Source of the DNA: Oscillospiraceae bacterium
GTDB taxonomy: Bacteria; Bacillota; Clostridia; Oscillospirales; Acutalibacteraceae
NCBI GenBank assembly: GCA_015065935.1
Contig: SVPI01000002.1
Coordinates: 62,001 to 126,000 of the forward strand
Length of the DNA: 64,000 nucleotides
Direction of reading: 5' to 3'
Shown here: one piece after another, positions 35,791 to 44,994 of the stretch
How positions within the stretch are numbered: the stretch's first letter is position 1
How the letters are laid out: every line of letters begins with the position of its first letter
Translations under genes and position numbers: made by a program
Notes under the pieces: generated by a model
The model's database searches: none
What the model saw: the letters and a program-made list of their open reading frames with translations, nothing else
What the model was told of the DNA's origin: nothing

Positions 35791-36506
35791 TATTTACTGA
35801 GTCCTCCCATTCTTCTGTCCCTCAGATTAAAGGCATCAATAGCCTCCTCCAAATGCTTGGGTTTAAAATCAGGCCAGAGAACATTTGAAAACCAAAATTC
35901 GGAATAAGCACACTGCCAAATAAGGAAATTTGAAAGTCTATACTCTCCGCTGGGTCTGATAATTAAATCGGGGTCGGGAACCCCTTTTGTGTAAAGCTTT
36001 TCGCTTATTAGCTCCTCGGTAATTTCGGTCTCGCCGCTACTGATAATTTCCTTAACAGCCGCAACAATTTCATCTCTGCCACCGTAATTTACCGCCATAT
36101 TAACAACAAGACCGGTTGCATCCTTGGATTCATTTTCGGCATTCTCCATAAGGGCAATAATATCCCCGGGCAGTGCCGCTAAATTGCCAATAAACTGCAG
36201 CTTTATATTTTCACTTTTAAAATTAACCGAATCCTTAAGGTAGTCCCTTAAAAGATTCATAATGGCATCTACCTCTCCCTGTGGGCGCTTCCAATTTTCG
36301 GTTGAAAAGGCGTAAACAGTAAGGTACTTAATGCCAATTTTGTTACAGTAACGAGCAATGGTTTTAAAGTTTTCACTGCCTGCCACATGACCTGCGGTTC
36401 TGGGCAGTGCCCTCTTTTTAGCCCAACGGCCGTTACCGTCCATTATAATTGCAATATGAACGGGGAGTTTTCTCTCCCCGTTCTCCTTTTTGCGAAATAA
36501 ACTCAA
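35790..36506 (-). CDS. uppS: Undecaprenyl diphosphate synthase
   Basis: A 238-residue cis-prenyltransferase. AIIMDGNGRWAKKR (about 19-32) holds the catalytic Asp and the diphosphate-binding loop; YAFSTENWKRP and the late RPSGEYRLSNFLIWQ with AYSEFWF are family blocks. It builds the C55 lipid carrier for cell-wall glycans from isoprenoid units made by the Dxr/IspG pathway encoded just downstream. Confidence 0.96.
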   Translation of the reverse strand: MSLFRKKENGERKLPVHIAIIMDGNGRWAKKRALPRTAGHVAGSENFKTIARYCNKIGIKYLTVYAFSTENWKRPQGEVDAIMNLLRDYLKDSVNFKSENIKLQFIGNLAALPGDIIALMENAENESKDATGLVVNMAVNYGGRDEIVAAVKEIISSGETEITEELISEKLYTKGVPDPDLIIRPSGEYRLSNFLIWQCAYSEFWFSNVLWPDFKPKHLEEAIDAFNLRDRRMGGLSK

Positions 36507-36533
36507 TTTACTTCACCCCACGTTGTGGTGTTA

Positions 36534-37088
36534 TTAGATAGACATTACATCCTTTTCCTTTGCGTCGGCAAGGGTATCAATCTCTTTTACAAACTTATCG
36601 GTAACGTTCTGAATTTTCTTCTCGCCGTTTGCCTGGTCATCCTCGGTAATTTCGTTCGCCTTTTTCATTGCCTTTAATTTTTCAATGGCATCACGGCGAA
36701 TTGAACGAAGGGCAACCTTGCTTTCCTCAGCCATTTTGCGAACATCCTTAACAAGCTCTTTTCTTCTGTCCTCGGTAAGAGGGGGAAATGTAAGGCGGAT
36801 AACCCTGCCATCGTTTTGAGGGTTAATGCCAAGGTCAGAAGTCTGAATAGCCTTTTCAATATCCTTTAAAGAGGTAGCATCCCAAGGCTGAATTTGTAAA
36901 GTGCGAGGGTCAGGTGAGGAAATTGCGGCCATCTGCTGAATGGGGGTGGGTGTGCCGTAATATTCAACCTGAATTCTATCAAGCACTGCGGCGTTTGCTC
37001 TGCCTGCTCTAATTGAGGCGAAATCGCGCTCTAATGCGCCGATGGTTTTGTCCATTTTTGCTTCAACTGTTTTAATGAGTTCGTTCAT
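36534..37088 (-). CDS. frr: Ribosome recycling factor
   Basis: A 184-residue protein with the L-shaped RRF fold: three-helix bundle sequence at both ends (RDFASIRAGRANAAVLDRI early, LVKDVRKMAEESKVALRSI late) and the hinge domain with the PTPIQQMA block between. With EF-G it splits post-termination ribosomes. It follows pyrH by 40 bp, the typical pyrH-frr pair. Confidence 0.97.
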   Translation of the reverse strand: MNELIKTVEAKMDKTIGALERDFASIRAGRANAAVLDRIQVEYYGTPTPIQQMAAISSPDPRTLQIQPWDATSLKDIEKAIQTSDLGINPQNDGRVIRLTFPPLTEDRRKELVKDVRKMAEESKVALRSIRRDAIEKLKAMKKANEITEDDQANGEKKIQNVTDKFVKEIDTLADAKEKDVMSI

Positions 37089-37127
37089 TGTTTGTTCCTC
37101 CGATAAAATATATGTTTAACGCTTTAA

Positions 37128-37832
37128 TTATTTAACCAGTGTTCCGATTTTTTCGCCAACCATAGCCTTTACAATATTTTCGGGCTTGTCAAGGTTGAAA
37201 ACAAGAATTTCAATCTTGTTATCTCTGCAAAGGGATGCGGCGGTTGAATCCATAACGTGCAAATCCTGAGCCAAAACATCGGCGTGGGTCAGTTCATCAT
37301 ACTTCTTGGCATCGGGATTAAGCTTCGGGTCGCTATCATAAACGCCATCAACATTGGTTGCCTTAAAGATAACATCAGCCTCAATTTCAGCTGCACGCAG
37401 TGCTGCGGCCGTGTCGGTAGAGAAGAAGGGATTTCCTGTTCCGCAGCCGAAAACAACAACTCTGCCCTTTTCTAAATGGCGAACTGCCTTGTTTCTTATA
37501 TAGGGCTCGGCAATCTGGCGCATCTCAATAGCAGTCTGAACTCTGACATCAAGACCAACCTGCTCAAGACCGTCGGCAATGCCTAGGGAATTTATAACCG
37601 TTGCCAGCATTCCCATGTGGTCAGCGCGGGTTCTGTCCATCTGGCCGCTGGACCTGCCGCGCCAGAAGTTTCCGCCGCCAACAACAATAGCAACCTGAAC
37701 TCCCATATCAACACAAACTTTAATCTGCTCGGCAACCTTTAAAACGGTGTCGAAATCAATGCCTGTTTTTTTGCTTCCCGCAAGGGCTTCGCCGCTTAAT
37801 TTAATAAGCACACGACTAAATTTCGGTTCCAT
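37128..37832 (-). CDS. pyrH: UMP kinase
   Basis: A 234-residue bacterial UMP kinase of the amino acid kinase fold, phosphorylating UMP to [12 protein letters not shown] (about 11-19), [11 protein letters not shown] (about 51-61) and [15 protein letters not shown] are family blocks. The gene is first in the pyrH-frr-uppS-cdsA-dxr-rseP-ispG-polC run and has its own strong promoter; rpsB-tsf, often found upstream, is not here. Confidence 0.97.
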   Translation of the reverse strand: MEPKFSRVLIKLSGEALAGSKKTGIDFDTVLKVAEQIKVCVDMGVQVAIVVGGGNFWRGRSSGQMDRTRADHMGMLATVINSLGIADGLEQVGLDVRVQTAIEMRQIAEPYIRNKAVRHLEKGRVVVFGCGTGNPFFSTDTAAALRAAEIEADVIFKATNVDGVYDSDPKLNPDAKKYDELTHADVLAQDLHVMDSTAASLCRDNKIEILVFNLDKPENIVKAMVGEKIGTLVK

Positions 37833-37873
37833 ACTTTGAACATCCCTTCAATATATTATTTTTATTATATTTT

Positions 37874-37902
37874 ATTGTACAAAATAAACGGTTTCTTGTC
37901 AA
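37874..37902 (-). promoter_or_regulatory. Promoter of the pyrH-frr-uppS run
   Basis: Perfect TTGACA (37897-37902), 17-bp spacer, TACAAT (37874-37879), read leftwards. A weak AATAAAC/GTTTATT inverted repeat surrounds the -35 box. Confidence 0.85.
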
Positions 37903-37932
37903 TTGTTTATTAGCTTATTTAAAAGCGGCTTT

Positions 37933-38937
37933 TCAGTCTTCGCGAATATCCCTTGTAGCGTAGGCGTTTAGCGCGGCATCTGCCCTTTTGCCGCTTTCAA
38001 ATTCGTAAAATGCCTGTACACCCACCATTGCGGCATTATCACCGCAATATTTAAGGGATGGATAGTAAAGCTTAAGGTTTTGCTTTTCGCATTCTTCCTT
38101 TAGGCGGCGGCGAAGCTCGCTGTTTGCCGAAACACCGCCTGCAACCACAATTTGGTTGTATCCGTGCTTTTTTGCGGCGGCTAAGGTTTTGTCAATTAAG
38201 ATGTTGCAAACCTTATGCCTTAGTGTCGCGCAAAGCACAGGTACATCTATTTCCTCCCCCTTTTGGGAAGCGTTGTTTATGGTGTTAAGCACCGCTGTTT
38301 TAAGCCCCGAAAAGCTGAAATCAAACTCGTTTGCCGTATGGGGTGTGGGTAATGGATATTTCTTAAAGTCGGGCTCGGTGGCAATTTTATCAAGATTAAC
38401 TCCACCGGGGTAAGAAAGTCCCATTGCCCTTGCACATTTATCGAAGCACTCCCCTGCCGCATCATCGTTTGTTTCGCCGATAATCTCAAAATCGGTGTAG
38501 TCATTAACCTTAACAATAATGCTGTTGCCGCCCGAAACCACAAGGCATAAAAAGGGCGGCTTTAAAGCCTCGTTTTCAATATAGTTTGCCGCAATATGAG
38601 AGCGCAGGTGGTGAACAGGAATAAGTGGCTTTTTAAGGGACATTGCCAGACCTTTTGCAAAGTTAACACCAACCAGCAGCGCACCAATAAGCCCCGGTGC
38701 ATAGGTTACGGCAACGGCATCAATATCATCGTATGTAACCCCTGCATCACTTAGCGCCTGCTCGGTTACCGCGGCAATGGCCTCGGCATGGCGGCGGGAG
38801 GCAATTTCGGGCACAACGCCACCGTAAATTTTATGCTCCTCAATTTGTGTGGCTATAACGCTTGATAAAACCTCACGACCGCGGGTTACCGCCACGGCGG
38901 TTTCATCGCAGGAGGATTCTATTGCCAAAATTAACAT
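37933..38937 (-). CDS. tsaD: tRNA N6-adenosine threonylcarbamoyltransferase TsaD
   Basis: A 334-residue ASKHA-fold protein that transfers the threonylcarbamoyl group to A37 of ANN-decoding tRNAs. Metal ligands are in VHHLRSHIAANY; AIESSCDETAVAV opens the protein and VVAGGVSANSELRRRL lies near residue 265. TsaB and TsaE, its partners, are encoded 6-7 kb away on the opposite strand (44.5-45.7 kb). The phosphatase-RimI fusion gene lies 4 bp upstream. Confidence 0.97.
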   Translation of the reverse strand: MLILAIESSCDETAVAVTRGREVLSSVIATQIEEHKIYGGVVPEIASRRHAEAIAAVTEQALSDAGVTYDDIDAVAVTYAPGLIGALLVGVNFAKGLAMSLKKPLIPVHHLRSHIAANYIENEALKPPFLCLVVSGGNSIIVKVNDYTDFEIIGETNDDAAGECFDKCARAMGLSYPGGVNLDKIATEPDFKKYPLPTPHTANEFDFSFSGLKTAVLNTINNASQKGEEIDVPVLCATLRHKVCNILIDKTLAAAKKHGYNQIVVAGGVSANSELRRRLKEECEKQNLKLYYPSLKYCGDNAAMVGVQAFYEFESGKRADAALNAYATRDIRED

Positions 38938-38940
38938 AAC

Positions 38941-39756
38941 TTAAACTTCCCTTGTGTAAAGAATTGCGTCTTCCTTTGGATTTTGATAAAAATTTCTTCT
39001 TTCGCCTACAATTTTGTAGCCGCATTTTTCATAAAGACTTCTTGCCGCTTTATTACTTTTCCTCACCTCTAAGGTTAAAAAGGAAAGCCCCTTTTCCTTT
39101 GCAAAGGTATTAAGGGCACAAAGCAGTAGTTTAGCATGGCCCATTTGCCTTGCACACTTTAAAACGGCAACATTTGTTATGTAGCCCTCATCCAAAACGG
39201 TCTGAACACCAACATAGCCCAGCACCCTTCCAAACTGCCTTAAAACAAGATAATGTGTGTTGTTTTCATAGCCCTCTTTTATGGCGGTTTCGCTCCAGGG
39301 CTCTAAAAAACACTCTTTTTCAATATCGGCAATAGCCGAAAAATCAGCCTCGGTAGCAAGGTCAATCTCGGGCTGTATTAAACGCTCAATTTCCCTGTTT
39401 ATTTGGTCGCGGCAGGCTTCGTAAACCGAAATATCCCCACCAAAGGGGTCGGCAATGCCGCTGCCTAAAAGGAAAATATTATCAAAGCCTTTAAGGGCAT
39501 CGGCGTGGCTTTGGCTCATGCAAAAAACAGCATCAGCCCATAAAACAAGCTCTTTTGTTAAGGGCTTTGAAACATATCCCTTAAAATCAATGCCTATGTT
39601 TTCGAGCGCTTTCAGCGAATTTTCACTAATAGGCTGGCCAAAAGCCGCCAGACCCGCACTTTTAACGCTTACATTTTTAAGATTTTTAGATTTCAAAATA
39701 GCCTCAGCCATGGGGGAGCGGCAGGTGTTGCCTGTGCAAACAAATAAAATATTCAT
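38941..39756 (-). CDS. Fusion: low-molecular-weight tyrosine phosphatase + RimI acetyltransferase
   Basis: A 271-residue two-domain protein. Residues 1-140 are a low-molecular-weight phosphatase: FVCTGNTCRSPMAEAIL holds the CX5R(S) catalytic loop at 7-14, and a DP acid loop occurs in GIADPFGG. Residues about 145-271 are a GNAT acetyltransferase of the RimI type (VLGYVGVQTVLDEGYITNVAV, the CoA loop ARQMGHAKLLL, and the YEKCGYKIVGERRNFY end), which acetylates the N-terminus of ribosomal protein S18. RimI next to tsaD is usual; fusion to a YwlE-like phosphatase is not. Start ATG 39756, with GGGAGA upstream; a longer start overlaps polA. Confidence 0.9.
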   Translation of the reverse strand: MNILFVCTGNTCRSPMAEAILKSKNLKNVSVKSAGLAAFGQPISENSLKALENIGIDFKGYVSKPLTKELVLWADAVFCMSQSHADALKGFDNIFLLGSGIADPFGGDISVYEACRDQINREIERLIQPEIDLATEADFSAIADIEKECFLEPWSETAIKEGYENNTHYLVLRQFGRVLGYVGVQTVLDEGYITNVAVLKCARQMGHAKLLLCALNTFAKEKGLSFLTLEVRKSNKAARSLYEKCGYKIVGERRNFYQNPKEDAILYTREV

Positions 39757-39757
39757 T

Positions 39758-42316
39758 TTATTCTCCCTTTGCCTCAAACCAGGTTTTGCCAAAGTTTGCA
39801 TCAACGCTCAAATTCACATTAAGACTTGCGGCGCCCTGCATTTCTTCCTCTAAAATGCGGCAAACCTGCTCCTTTAAATCCTCTCTGCACTCCACAATCA
39901 GTTCATCGTGCACCTGCAAAATAAGTTTTGCATCAAGGCCTTCTGCTTTTAGGCGGTCGCTGACCCTAATCATTGCAATTTTAATAATATCGGCGGCGGT
40001 GCCCTGAATGGGGGCATTCCTTGCCACGCGCTCACCAAAGGAGCGCATCATAGCATTTGAATTTGAAAGCTCAGGCAGGTATCTCCTTCTGCCAAACAGG
40101 GTTTTAACGTAGCCTGTTTCCTTGGCGTGCTCAATGGTTTCCTGCATATATTTATCAACGCCCTTGTAGGTGTTTAAATAACCCTTAATATACTGCTGGG
40201 CTTCCTTAAAGCTAACACCAATATCCTTAGAAAGGGAGTGGGCTCCAATACCGTAAACAATACCAAAGTTAACCGCCTTTGCACGGCTTCGCATTAAAGG
40301 GGTCACCATATCCGTAGGCATATCGAAAACCTGAGCGGCAGTAACAGTGTGAATATCAACACCACTCTCAAATGCGCCAAGCATAATGGGGTCATCGGCA
40401 ATGTGGGCAAGCACGCGCAGTTCAATTTGAGAATAGTCGGCATCGCAAAGGGTGTAGCCCTCTTTTGCCACAAAGAACTTGCGAAGCTTTTTGCCCTCAG
40501 GGCGGCGAACAGGAATATTTTGAAGGTTTGGCTCTAATGAGCTTATTCTGCCGGTTCTGGTTTCTGCCTGATTAAAGGTAGAGTGAATTCGGCTGTCCTC
40601 CCCCACCGCCTTTAAAAGACCATCACAGTAGGTGGATTTAAGCTTTGATAACGTTCTGTATTCAAGAAGCAGTGCCACCGCAGGGTGGATTTCCTTCAGC
40701 TCCTCTAAAACATCGGCGGCGGTGGAATAGCCGTTTTTGCCCTTTTTCTTGGTGGGAAGCCCCAGTTTTTCAAAAAGGGCAACGCCCAACTGCTTCGGCG
40801 AATTAAGGTTAAATTCATAGCCCACAAGGCTATAAATTTCACTTTGGATTTCCAAAATTCGCTTTTCTAAATCCTCGCCCTCGGTTTTTAGCCCCTCGGC
40901 ATTTACCATAAAGCCATCAAGCTCCATTTCGCCAAGCACGCGGGCTAAGGGAATTTCAATTTCCAAAAGCAGGCTATCCTGCTCCTTTTCTTTAAGCTCG
41001 GCGGAAAGCGAATCACAAACCGCCTTATGCTTTGCAGCAAGGGTTAAAAAGTCCTCCTCAAAATCAGCCGAAACCTGTCCGCCGTACTGCAGGCAGAGGC
41101 GGTCAATATCATAGCTTGAGGCAGAGGGATTTGATAAATATGCCGCAAGCATACTATCGAAGGTAACGCCATTAAGAGTTACACCGTTTTTTGCATAAAA
41201 TTTATAAAGGTTTTTGTAATCGTAAACCCTTTTCTCTATTTTTTCATTCTCTAAAAGCGCAATAAAATCGGGGCATAAAAGGTCGGTTTTGCCGACAAAC
41301 TCTCCCGCGCAAACGCCTGCCCTATTATTTTCGTAATCGGGCAAAATATCAGCACGGCCTGCCTTTTTGGCAGCGGCTAAAATATCCTCGCAAGGGCAAA
41401 TTTCGCAGTTATCCTCCCTCTCATCAAAAAGGCTTACCTGAGCGCTTACAGGGGCAATGCCCATATTTTCCATAAGCTTGAAAAATTCAAGCTTTGTCAT
41501 AAAAGCGGCAAGCTCGTTTGTAACTTTGCCCTTGCCCTCGTAACGGGAATAATCGGTGTCAATAGGCACATTTTTGCAAATTTCGCCGAGTTTCAGGCTT
41601 AAATAGGCGCTGTCTTTTCCCTCCTTAAGCTTCGCTTTAAGGGAATCCTTAATATCCAAAGTGTCAATATTTTCGTAGATATAATCAATGTTGCCGTAGG
41701 TCTTAATAAGCTCGGTGGCGGTTTTCTCACCAACGCCTGCAACTCCCGGGATTTTATCAGAGGAATCACCCATAAGGCTTTTAAGCTGCAGCATACCGTC
41801 AGGGGTAAGCCCATATTTTTCGAAAAGGGTATCTCTATTATAAACCGTAATTTCGGGTCTTCCCATTTTTGTGGCGGCTAAAAGCACATTAACCCTGTCC
41901 CCGATAAGCTGCAAAGCGTCCCTATCCCCTGTTGCAATAATGCAGGTATCATTTTTACCTGCCGCGGCGGCAAGGGTGCCTAAAATGTCATCGGCCTCAA
42001 AGCCCTCTTTTTCGAGGCAGGTGTAGCCTCTAAGGGTCAGCCACTCCTTTAAAAGGGGCATCTGGGAATGAAGCTCGGCGGGCATCGGCTTTCTGCCCGA
42101 TTTATAAAGGTCATACATTTTATGGCGGAAGGTGGGCGCCTTTAAATCGAAGGCAACGGCCACACCATCGGGATTTTCCTGCTCAATGAGCCTGTTTAAA
42201 ATGTTTATAAAACCATAAACGGCATTAGTGTACTGCCCATCCTTTGTGGTGAGCAGTTTAATGCCGTAAAAAGCGCGGTTTATTATGCTGTTTCCGTCAA
42301 TGGCAAGAAGCTTCAT
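39758..42316 (-). CDS. polA: DNA polymerase I
   Basis: An 852-residue family A polymerase: N-terminal 5'-3' exonuclease (about 1-290, with KSLMGDSSDKIPGVAGVGEK), a middle domain with exonuclease fold (about 310-470), and the polymerase domain with DADYSQIELRVLAHI, RSRAKAVNFGIVYG and LQVHDELIVE. The middle domain lacks the DxE metal motif, so 3'-5' proofreading is probably dead, as in Bacillus enzymes. Its role is gap filling and Okazaki primer removal. It lies directly after the glycosyltransferase gene. Confidence 0.96.
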   Translation of the reverse strand: MKLLAIDGNSIINRAFYGIKLLTTKDGQYTNAVYGFINILNRLIEQENPDGVAVAFDLKAPTFRHKMYDLYKSGRKPMPAELHSQMPLLKEWLTLRGYTCLEKEGFEADDILGTLAAAAGKNDTCIIATGDRDALQLIGDRVNVLLAATKMGRPEITVYNRDTLFEKYGLTPDGMLQLKSLMGDSSDKIPGVAGVGEKTATELIKTYGNIDYIYENIDTLDIKDSLKAKLKEGKDSAYLSLKLGEICKNVPIDTDYSRYEGKGKVTNELAAFMTKLEFFKLMENMGIAPVSAQVSLFDEREDNCEICPCEDILAAAKKAGRADILPDYENNRAGVCAGEFVGKTDLLCPDFIALLENEKIEKRVYDYKNLYKFYAKNGVTLNGVTFDSMLAAYLSNPSASSYDIDRLCLQYGGQVSADFEEDFLTLAAKHKAVCDSLSAELKEKEQDSLLLEIEIPLARVLGEMELDGFMVNAEGLKTEGEDLEKRILEIQSEIYSLVGYEFNLNSPKQLGVALFEKLGLPTKKKGKNGYSTAADVLEELKEIHPAVALLLEYRTLSKLKSTYCDGLLKAVGEDSRIHSTFNQAETRTGRISSLEPNLQNIPVRRPEGKKLRKFFVAKEGYTLCDADYSQIELRVLAHIADDPIMLGAFESGVDIHTVTAAQVFDMPTDMVTPLMRSRAKAVNFGIVYGIGAHSLSKDIGVSFKEAQQYIKGYLNTYKGVDKYMQETIEHAKETGYVKTLFGRRRYLPELSNSNAMMRSFGERVARNAPIQGTAADIIKIAMIRVSDRLKAEGLDAKLILQVHDELIVECREDLKEQVCRILEEEMQGAASLNVNLSVDANFGKTWFEAKGE

Positions 42317-43279
42317 TTATTTTTCTTCCTCTTTGGTTTTTTCTTCAACAATAAAGCGGGGGCGGCCCTTTGTTTCAAGATAAATTTTGCCGACATATTC
42401 GCCAATTATTCCAATGCACAGCATTTGAATTCCACCAAGGAAGCAAACAATACTAACGGTGGAGGCCCAGCCTGCAACGGTACTGCCCACAAAAAAGCTG
42501 ATAACCGACCAGATAACTGCAATAAAACTGATAAGCGCAATTATAAATCCAAGGGCGGTTATAAGGCGAATGGGTTTGACCGAAAGGCTTGTTATGCCGT
42601 TAATGGCAAGAGATAGCATTTTGCGAAGAGGATAGTGGCTTTTGCCCGCTAATCTTTCGGTTCTGGCATAAGGCACACAGGTGCTTTTAAAGCCCACAAA
42701 GGGCACCATTCCGCGAAGGTAAATGTTAACCTCTTTAAAATTCTCAAGCTCCTTTACAGCCCTTGCCGACATAAGGCGATAATCGGCATGGTTATAAACC
42801 ACCTCAACACCCATTGAGTTTAAAAATTTATAAAAGCCCTGGGCGGTTGTACGCTTGAAAAAGGAGTCACTGCTTCTGTCATTTCGAACACCGTAAACAA
42901 TCTCGCTACCCGATAAATATTCCTCAACCATTTGGTCCATTGCGTTAATGTCATCCTGACCATCACAGTCAATGCTAATGGTAACATCACAGTGCTCTGA
43001 TGCCTCAAAAAGGCCTGCAAGCAGGGCGTTTTGGTGACCGCGGTTGCGGCTTAGCTTAATGCCCTTATAATGGCAGTCGTTTTCCGATAATGTGCTTATA
43101 ATTTCCCAGGTAGAATCCTTGCTGCCATCATCAACAAACAAAACTCGGCTGTTTTCGGGGTCAATACTGCCCTTTGCTCCAAGTTCAATAAGCTTGTTTA
43201 AAAACAGGGGCGCCGTTTTGGGCAAAACCTCCTGCTCATTAAAGCAGGGCACAACAATGTATAAAACAGGTGTTTTCAT
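42317..43279 (-). CDS. GT2 glycosyltransferase, DPM1/GtrB-like
   Basis: A 320-residue family 2 glycosyltransferase. IVVPCFNEQEVLPKT (about 8-22), FVDDGSKDSTWEII and the DXD-like SIDCDGQDD (about 101-109) form the nucleotide-sugar site; two membrane segments near 235-300 anchor it. Enzymes of this layout move a sugar from a nucleotide donor to a polyprenyl phosphate, for later use in envelope glycans. Sugar and acceptor are not readable. It sits between polA and rodA. Confidence 0.88.
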   Translation of the reverse strand: MKTPVLYIVVPCFNEQEVLPKTAPLFLNKLIELGAKGSIDPENSRVLFVDDGSKDSTWEIISTLSENDCHYKGIKLSRNRGHQNALLAGLFEASEHCDVTISIDCDGQDDINAMDQMVEEYLSGSEIVYGVRNDRSSDSFFKRTTAQGFYKFLNSMGVEVVYNHADYRLMSARAVKELENFKEVNIYLRGMVPFVGFKSTCVPYARTERLAGKSHYPLRKMLSLAINGITSLSVKPIRLITALGFIIALISFIAVIWSVISFFVGSTVAGWASTVSIVCFLGGIQMLCIGIIGEYVGKIYLETKGRPRFIVEEKTKEEEK

Positions 43280-43293
43280 AAATGAATTTTCTC

Positions 43294-44424
43294 CTAATCG
43301 TGAAGATAAATTGTTCTTGAATTACGCCTTATATAAACGCTTACGGCAAGGCCAACGCTTATAAAAAGGCACATAAGCGAGGTACCGCCTGCGCTAAAAA
43401 ACGGCAGGGTTATACCGATAACAGGAAGCACCGATACACACATTCCAATATTGATTGCGCTTTGCGCCATAACCATTGCAAAAACGCCTGTGCAAATAAT
43501 TTTACCTGCCGAGTTTTGGCACATTTTTGCAACCCGCACACAGCGAACACAAATGGCGGCAAGCACCGCAATAATTGCAAGGCAGCCTAAAAAGCCCAAC
43601 TCCTCGCCAATGCTTGCAAAGATAAAATCGTTATAGCCAAACGGCACATTACCCGATTGGGTAAGCTCGCCCTTAAAAAGGCCTTGGCCGAAAAAGCCAC
43701 CGTTGGCAAGGGCGATTCTGCCGCGCCACTGCTGGTAGCCAATGCCCTGCAGGTTGGATTCCAAATCGAAAAGGTACAAAATTCTCGCCTTTTGGTCCTC
43801 ATTCATAACAAAGAAAAAGACAAAGGGCGCCGCAACGATAACTCCGATTAGTGCGGCAATAAAATAACGAAGTCTAACCCCTGCGGCAAACATCATTGAA
43901 ATAAACATAACACCAAAAACAAGGGCAGTACCATCATCACCCTGAAAATGAATGAGCAAAACAGGAATGGCGCCGTGGGCGCAAAGGAGTAGTAAATCTT
44001 TCGGTTTGTTAACATCCCTTACACTGCTCAGGTGTTTAGCAAAGGTTATGATAAAACAGCTTTTAAGAAGTTCGGCAGGCTGAAAGGTCATACCACCGGG
44101 CAACAACAGCCAGGCCTTATCATCGGTGCCCTCGGGGGCATAGCCTATAATAAAGGTCAAAACAACCGGTATAACACCCAGCGCCGCCACAAGATACCAA
44201 CGGCGAAGCAGGTCCTCATAGTCAATAAGCGAAACACCTACAGCCACGCCGAATCCGATTATAAGGGCAATAAGCTGAACATAAAACTGTCGGTGCGAGC
44301 CGAGATAATTTGTAGAAGTAAGCACTCCAATGCAGCCGTATCCGCCTGCAAAAAGGCAAAGCAGTAGCATAATTTTATCGCACTCACGAATATAGTCGGC
44401 AATAGCGCCCCAAATTTTACCCAT
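43294..44424 (-). CDS. rodA: SEDS peptidoglycan polymerase, RodA/FtsW family
   Basis: A 376-residue polytopic membrane protein with about ten segments. SEDS signature blocks are present: GGMTFQPAELLKSCFI, HFQGDDGTALVFG (holding the conserved Asp for glycosyltransfer), FGYNDFIFASIGEELGFLG and LPFFSAGGTSLMCLFISVGL near the end. It polymerises lipid II into glycan strands with a partner class B PBP. RodA is preferred over FtsW/SpoVE because no division gene is beside it, but the choice is not firm. Start ATG 44424, GGAGG upstream. Confidence 0.85.
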   Translation of the reverse strand: MGKIWGAIADYIRECDKIMLLLCLFAGGYGCIGVLTSTNYLGSHRQFYVQLIALIIGFGVAVGVSLIDYEDLLRRWYLVAALGVIPVVLTFIIGYAPEGTDDKAWLLLPGGMTFQPAELLKSCFIITFAKHLSSVRDVNKPKDLLLLCAHGAIPVLLIHFQGDDGTALVFGVMFISMMFAAGVRLRYFIAALIGVIVAAPFVFFFVMNEDQKARILYLFDLESNLQGIGYQQWRGRIALANGGFFGQGLFKGELTQSGNVPFGYNDFIFASIGEELGFLGCLAIIAVLAAICVRCVRVAKMCQNSAGKIICTGVFAMVMAQSAINIGMCVSVLPVIGITLPFFSAGGTSLMCLFISVGLAVSVYIRRNSRTIYLHD

Positions 44425-44468
44425 AGAGCCTTTCCTCCCTTCCTTATAGACACAAATATACAATTTAT

Positions 44469-44497
44469 ATTATAAGTTAATTTAAAAATAATTGCAA
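44469..44497 (-). promoter_or_regulatory. Promoter of rodA-glycosyltransferase-polA run
   Basis: TTGCAA (44492-44497), 17-bp spacer, TATAAT (44469-44474), read leftwards; divergent from tsaE. Confidence 0.75.
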
Positions 44498-44550
44498 GTA
44501 TCTCTTCCCTTTAAGGAAAATTTGTGTTACAATATGTTTTGGTGATAAAA

Positions 44551-44994
44551 ATGGAACAGTTTATATCACACTCACCCGAGCAAACCCGTGCCTTTGCCGA
44601 AAGGCTGGCGCAAACCCTTGAGAGCGGCTGTGTGGTGGCCTTCACAGGCAATCTCGGAGCCGGCAAAACCTGTTTTACAGCAGGTCTTGCAAAGGGGCTG
44701 GGCTTTGGCGGAAGAGTGACCTCCCCCACCTTTGCTCTTATGAATGAGTATGTTGGTGGCAGACTTAATGTCTATCATTTTGATATGTACCGCATCTCCT
44801 CTTGGGAGGACCTTTATTCAAGCGGTTTTTTCGATTTCCGCGATATGGGCGGCGTTGTTGTTGCCGAGTGGAGCGAAAACATTGTGGGCGCCCTTGATGA
44901 GGGAACGATTTTTATTGATATTGAAAATATTGACGAAACCACCCGCAAAATTACAGTGACAAGGGGAAAACCTTATGAAAATTCTGGCAATTGA
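44551..44994 (+). CDS. tsaE: tRNA threonylcarbamoyladenosine ATPase TsaE
   Basis: About 147 residues. Walker A GNLGAGKTCFTAGLAKGLG (about 32-50) and the conserved TSPTFALMNEY and HFDMYR segments identify TsaE, the ATPase that resets the TsaB-TsaD complex in t6A37 synthesis. The ATG at 44551 follows GGTGAT; an earlier in-frame start at 44524 adds nine hydrophobic residues not typical for the family. It overlaps tsaB by 20 bp. Confidence 0.95.
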   Translation: MEQFISHSPEQTRAFAERLAQTLESGCVVAFTGNLGAGKTCFTAGLAKGLGFGGRVTSPTFALMNEYVGGRLNVYHFDMYRISSWEDLYSSGFFDFRDMGGVVVAEWSENIVGALDEGTIFIDIENIDETTRKITVTRGKPYENSGN

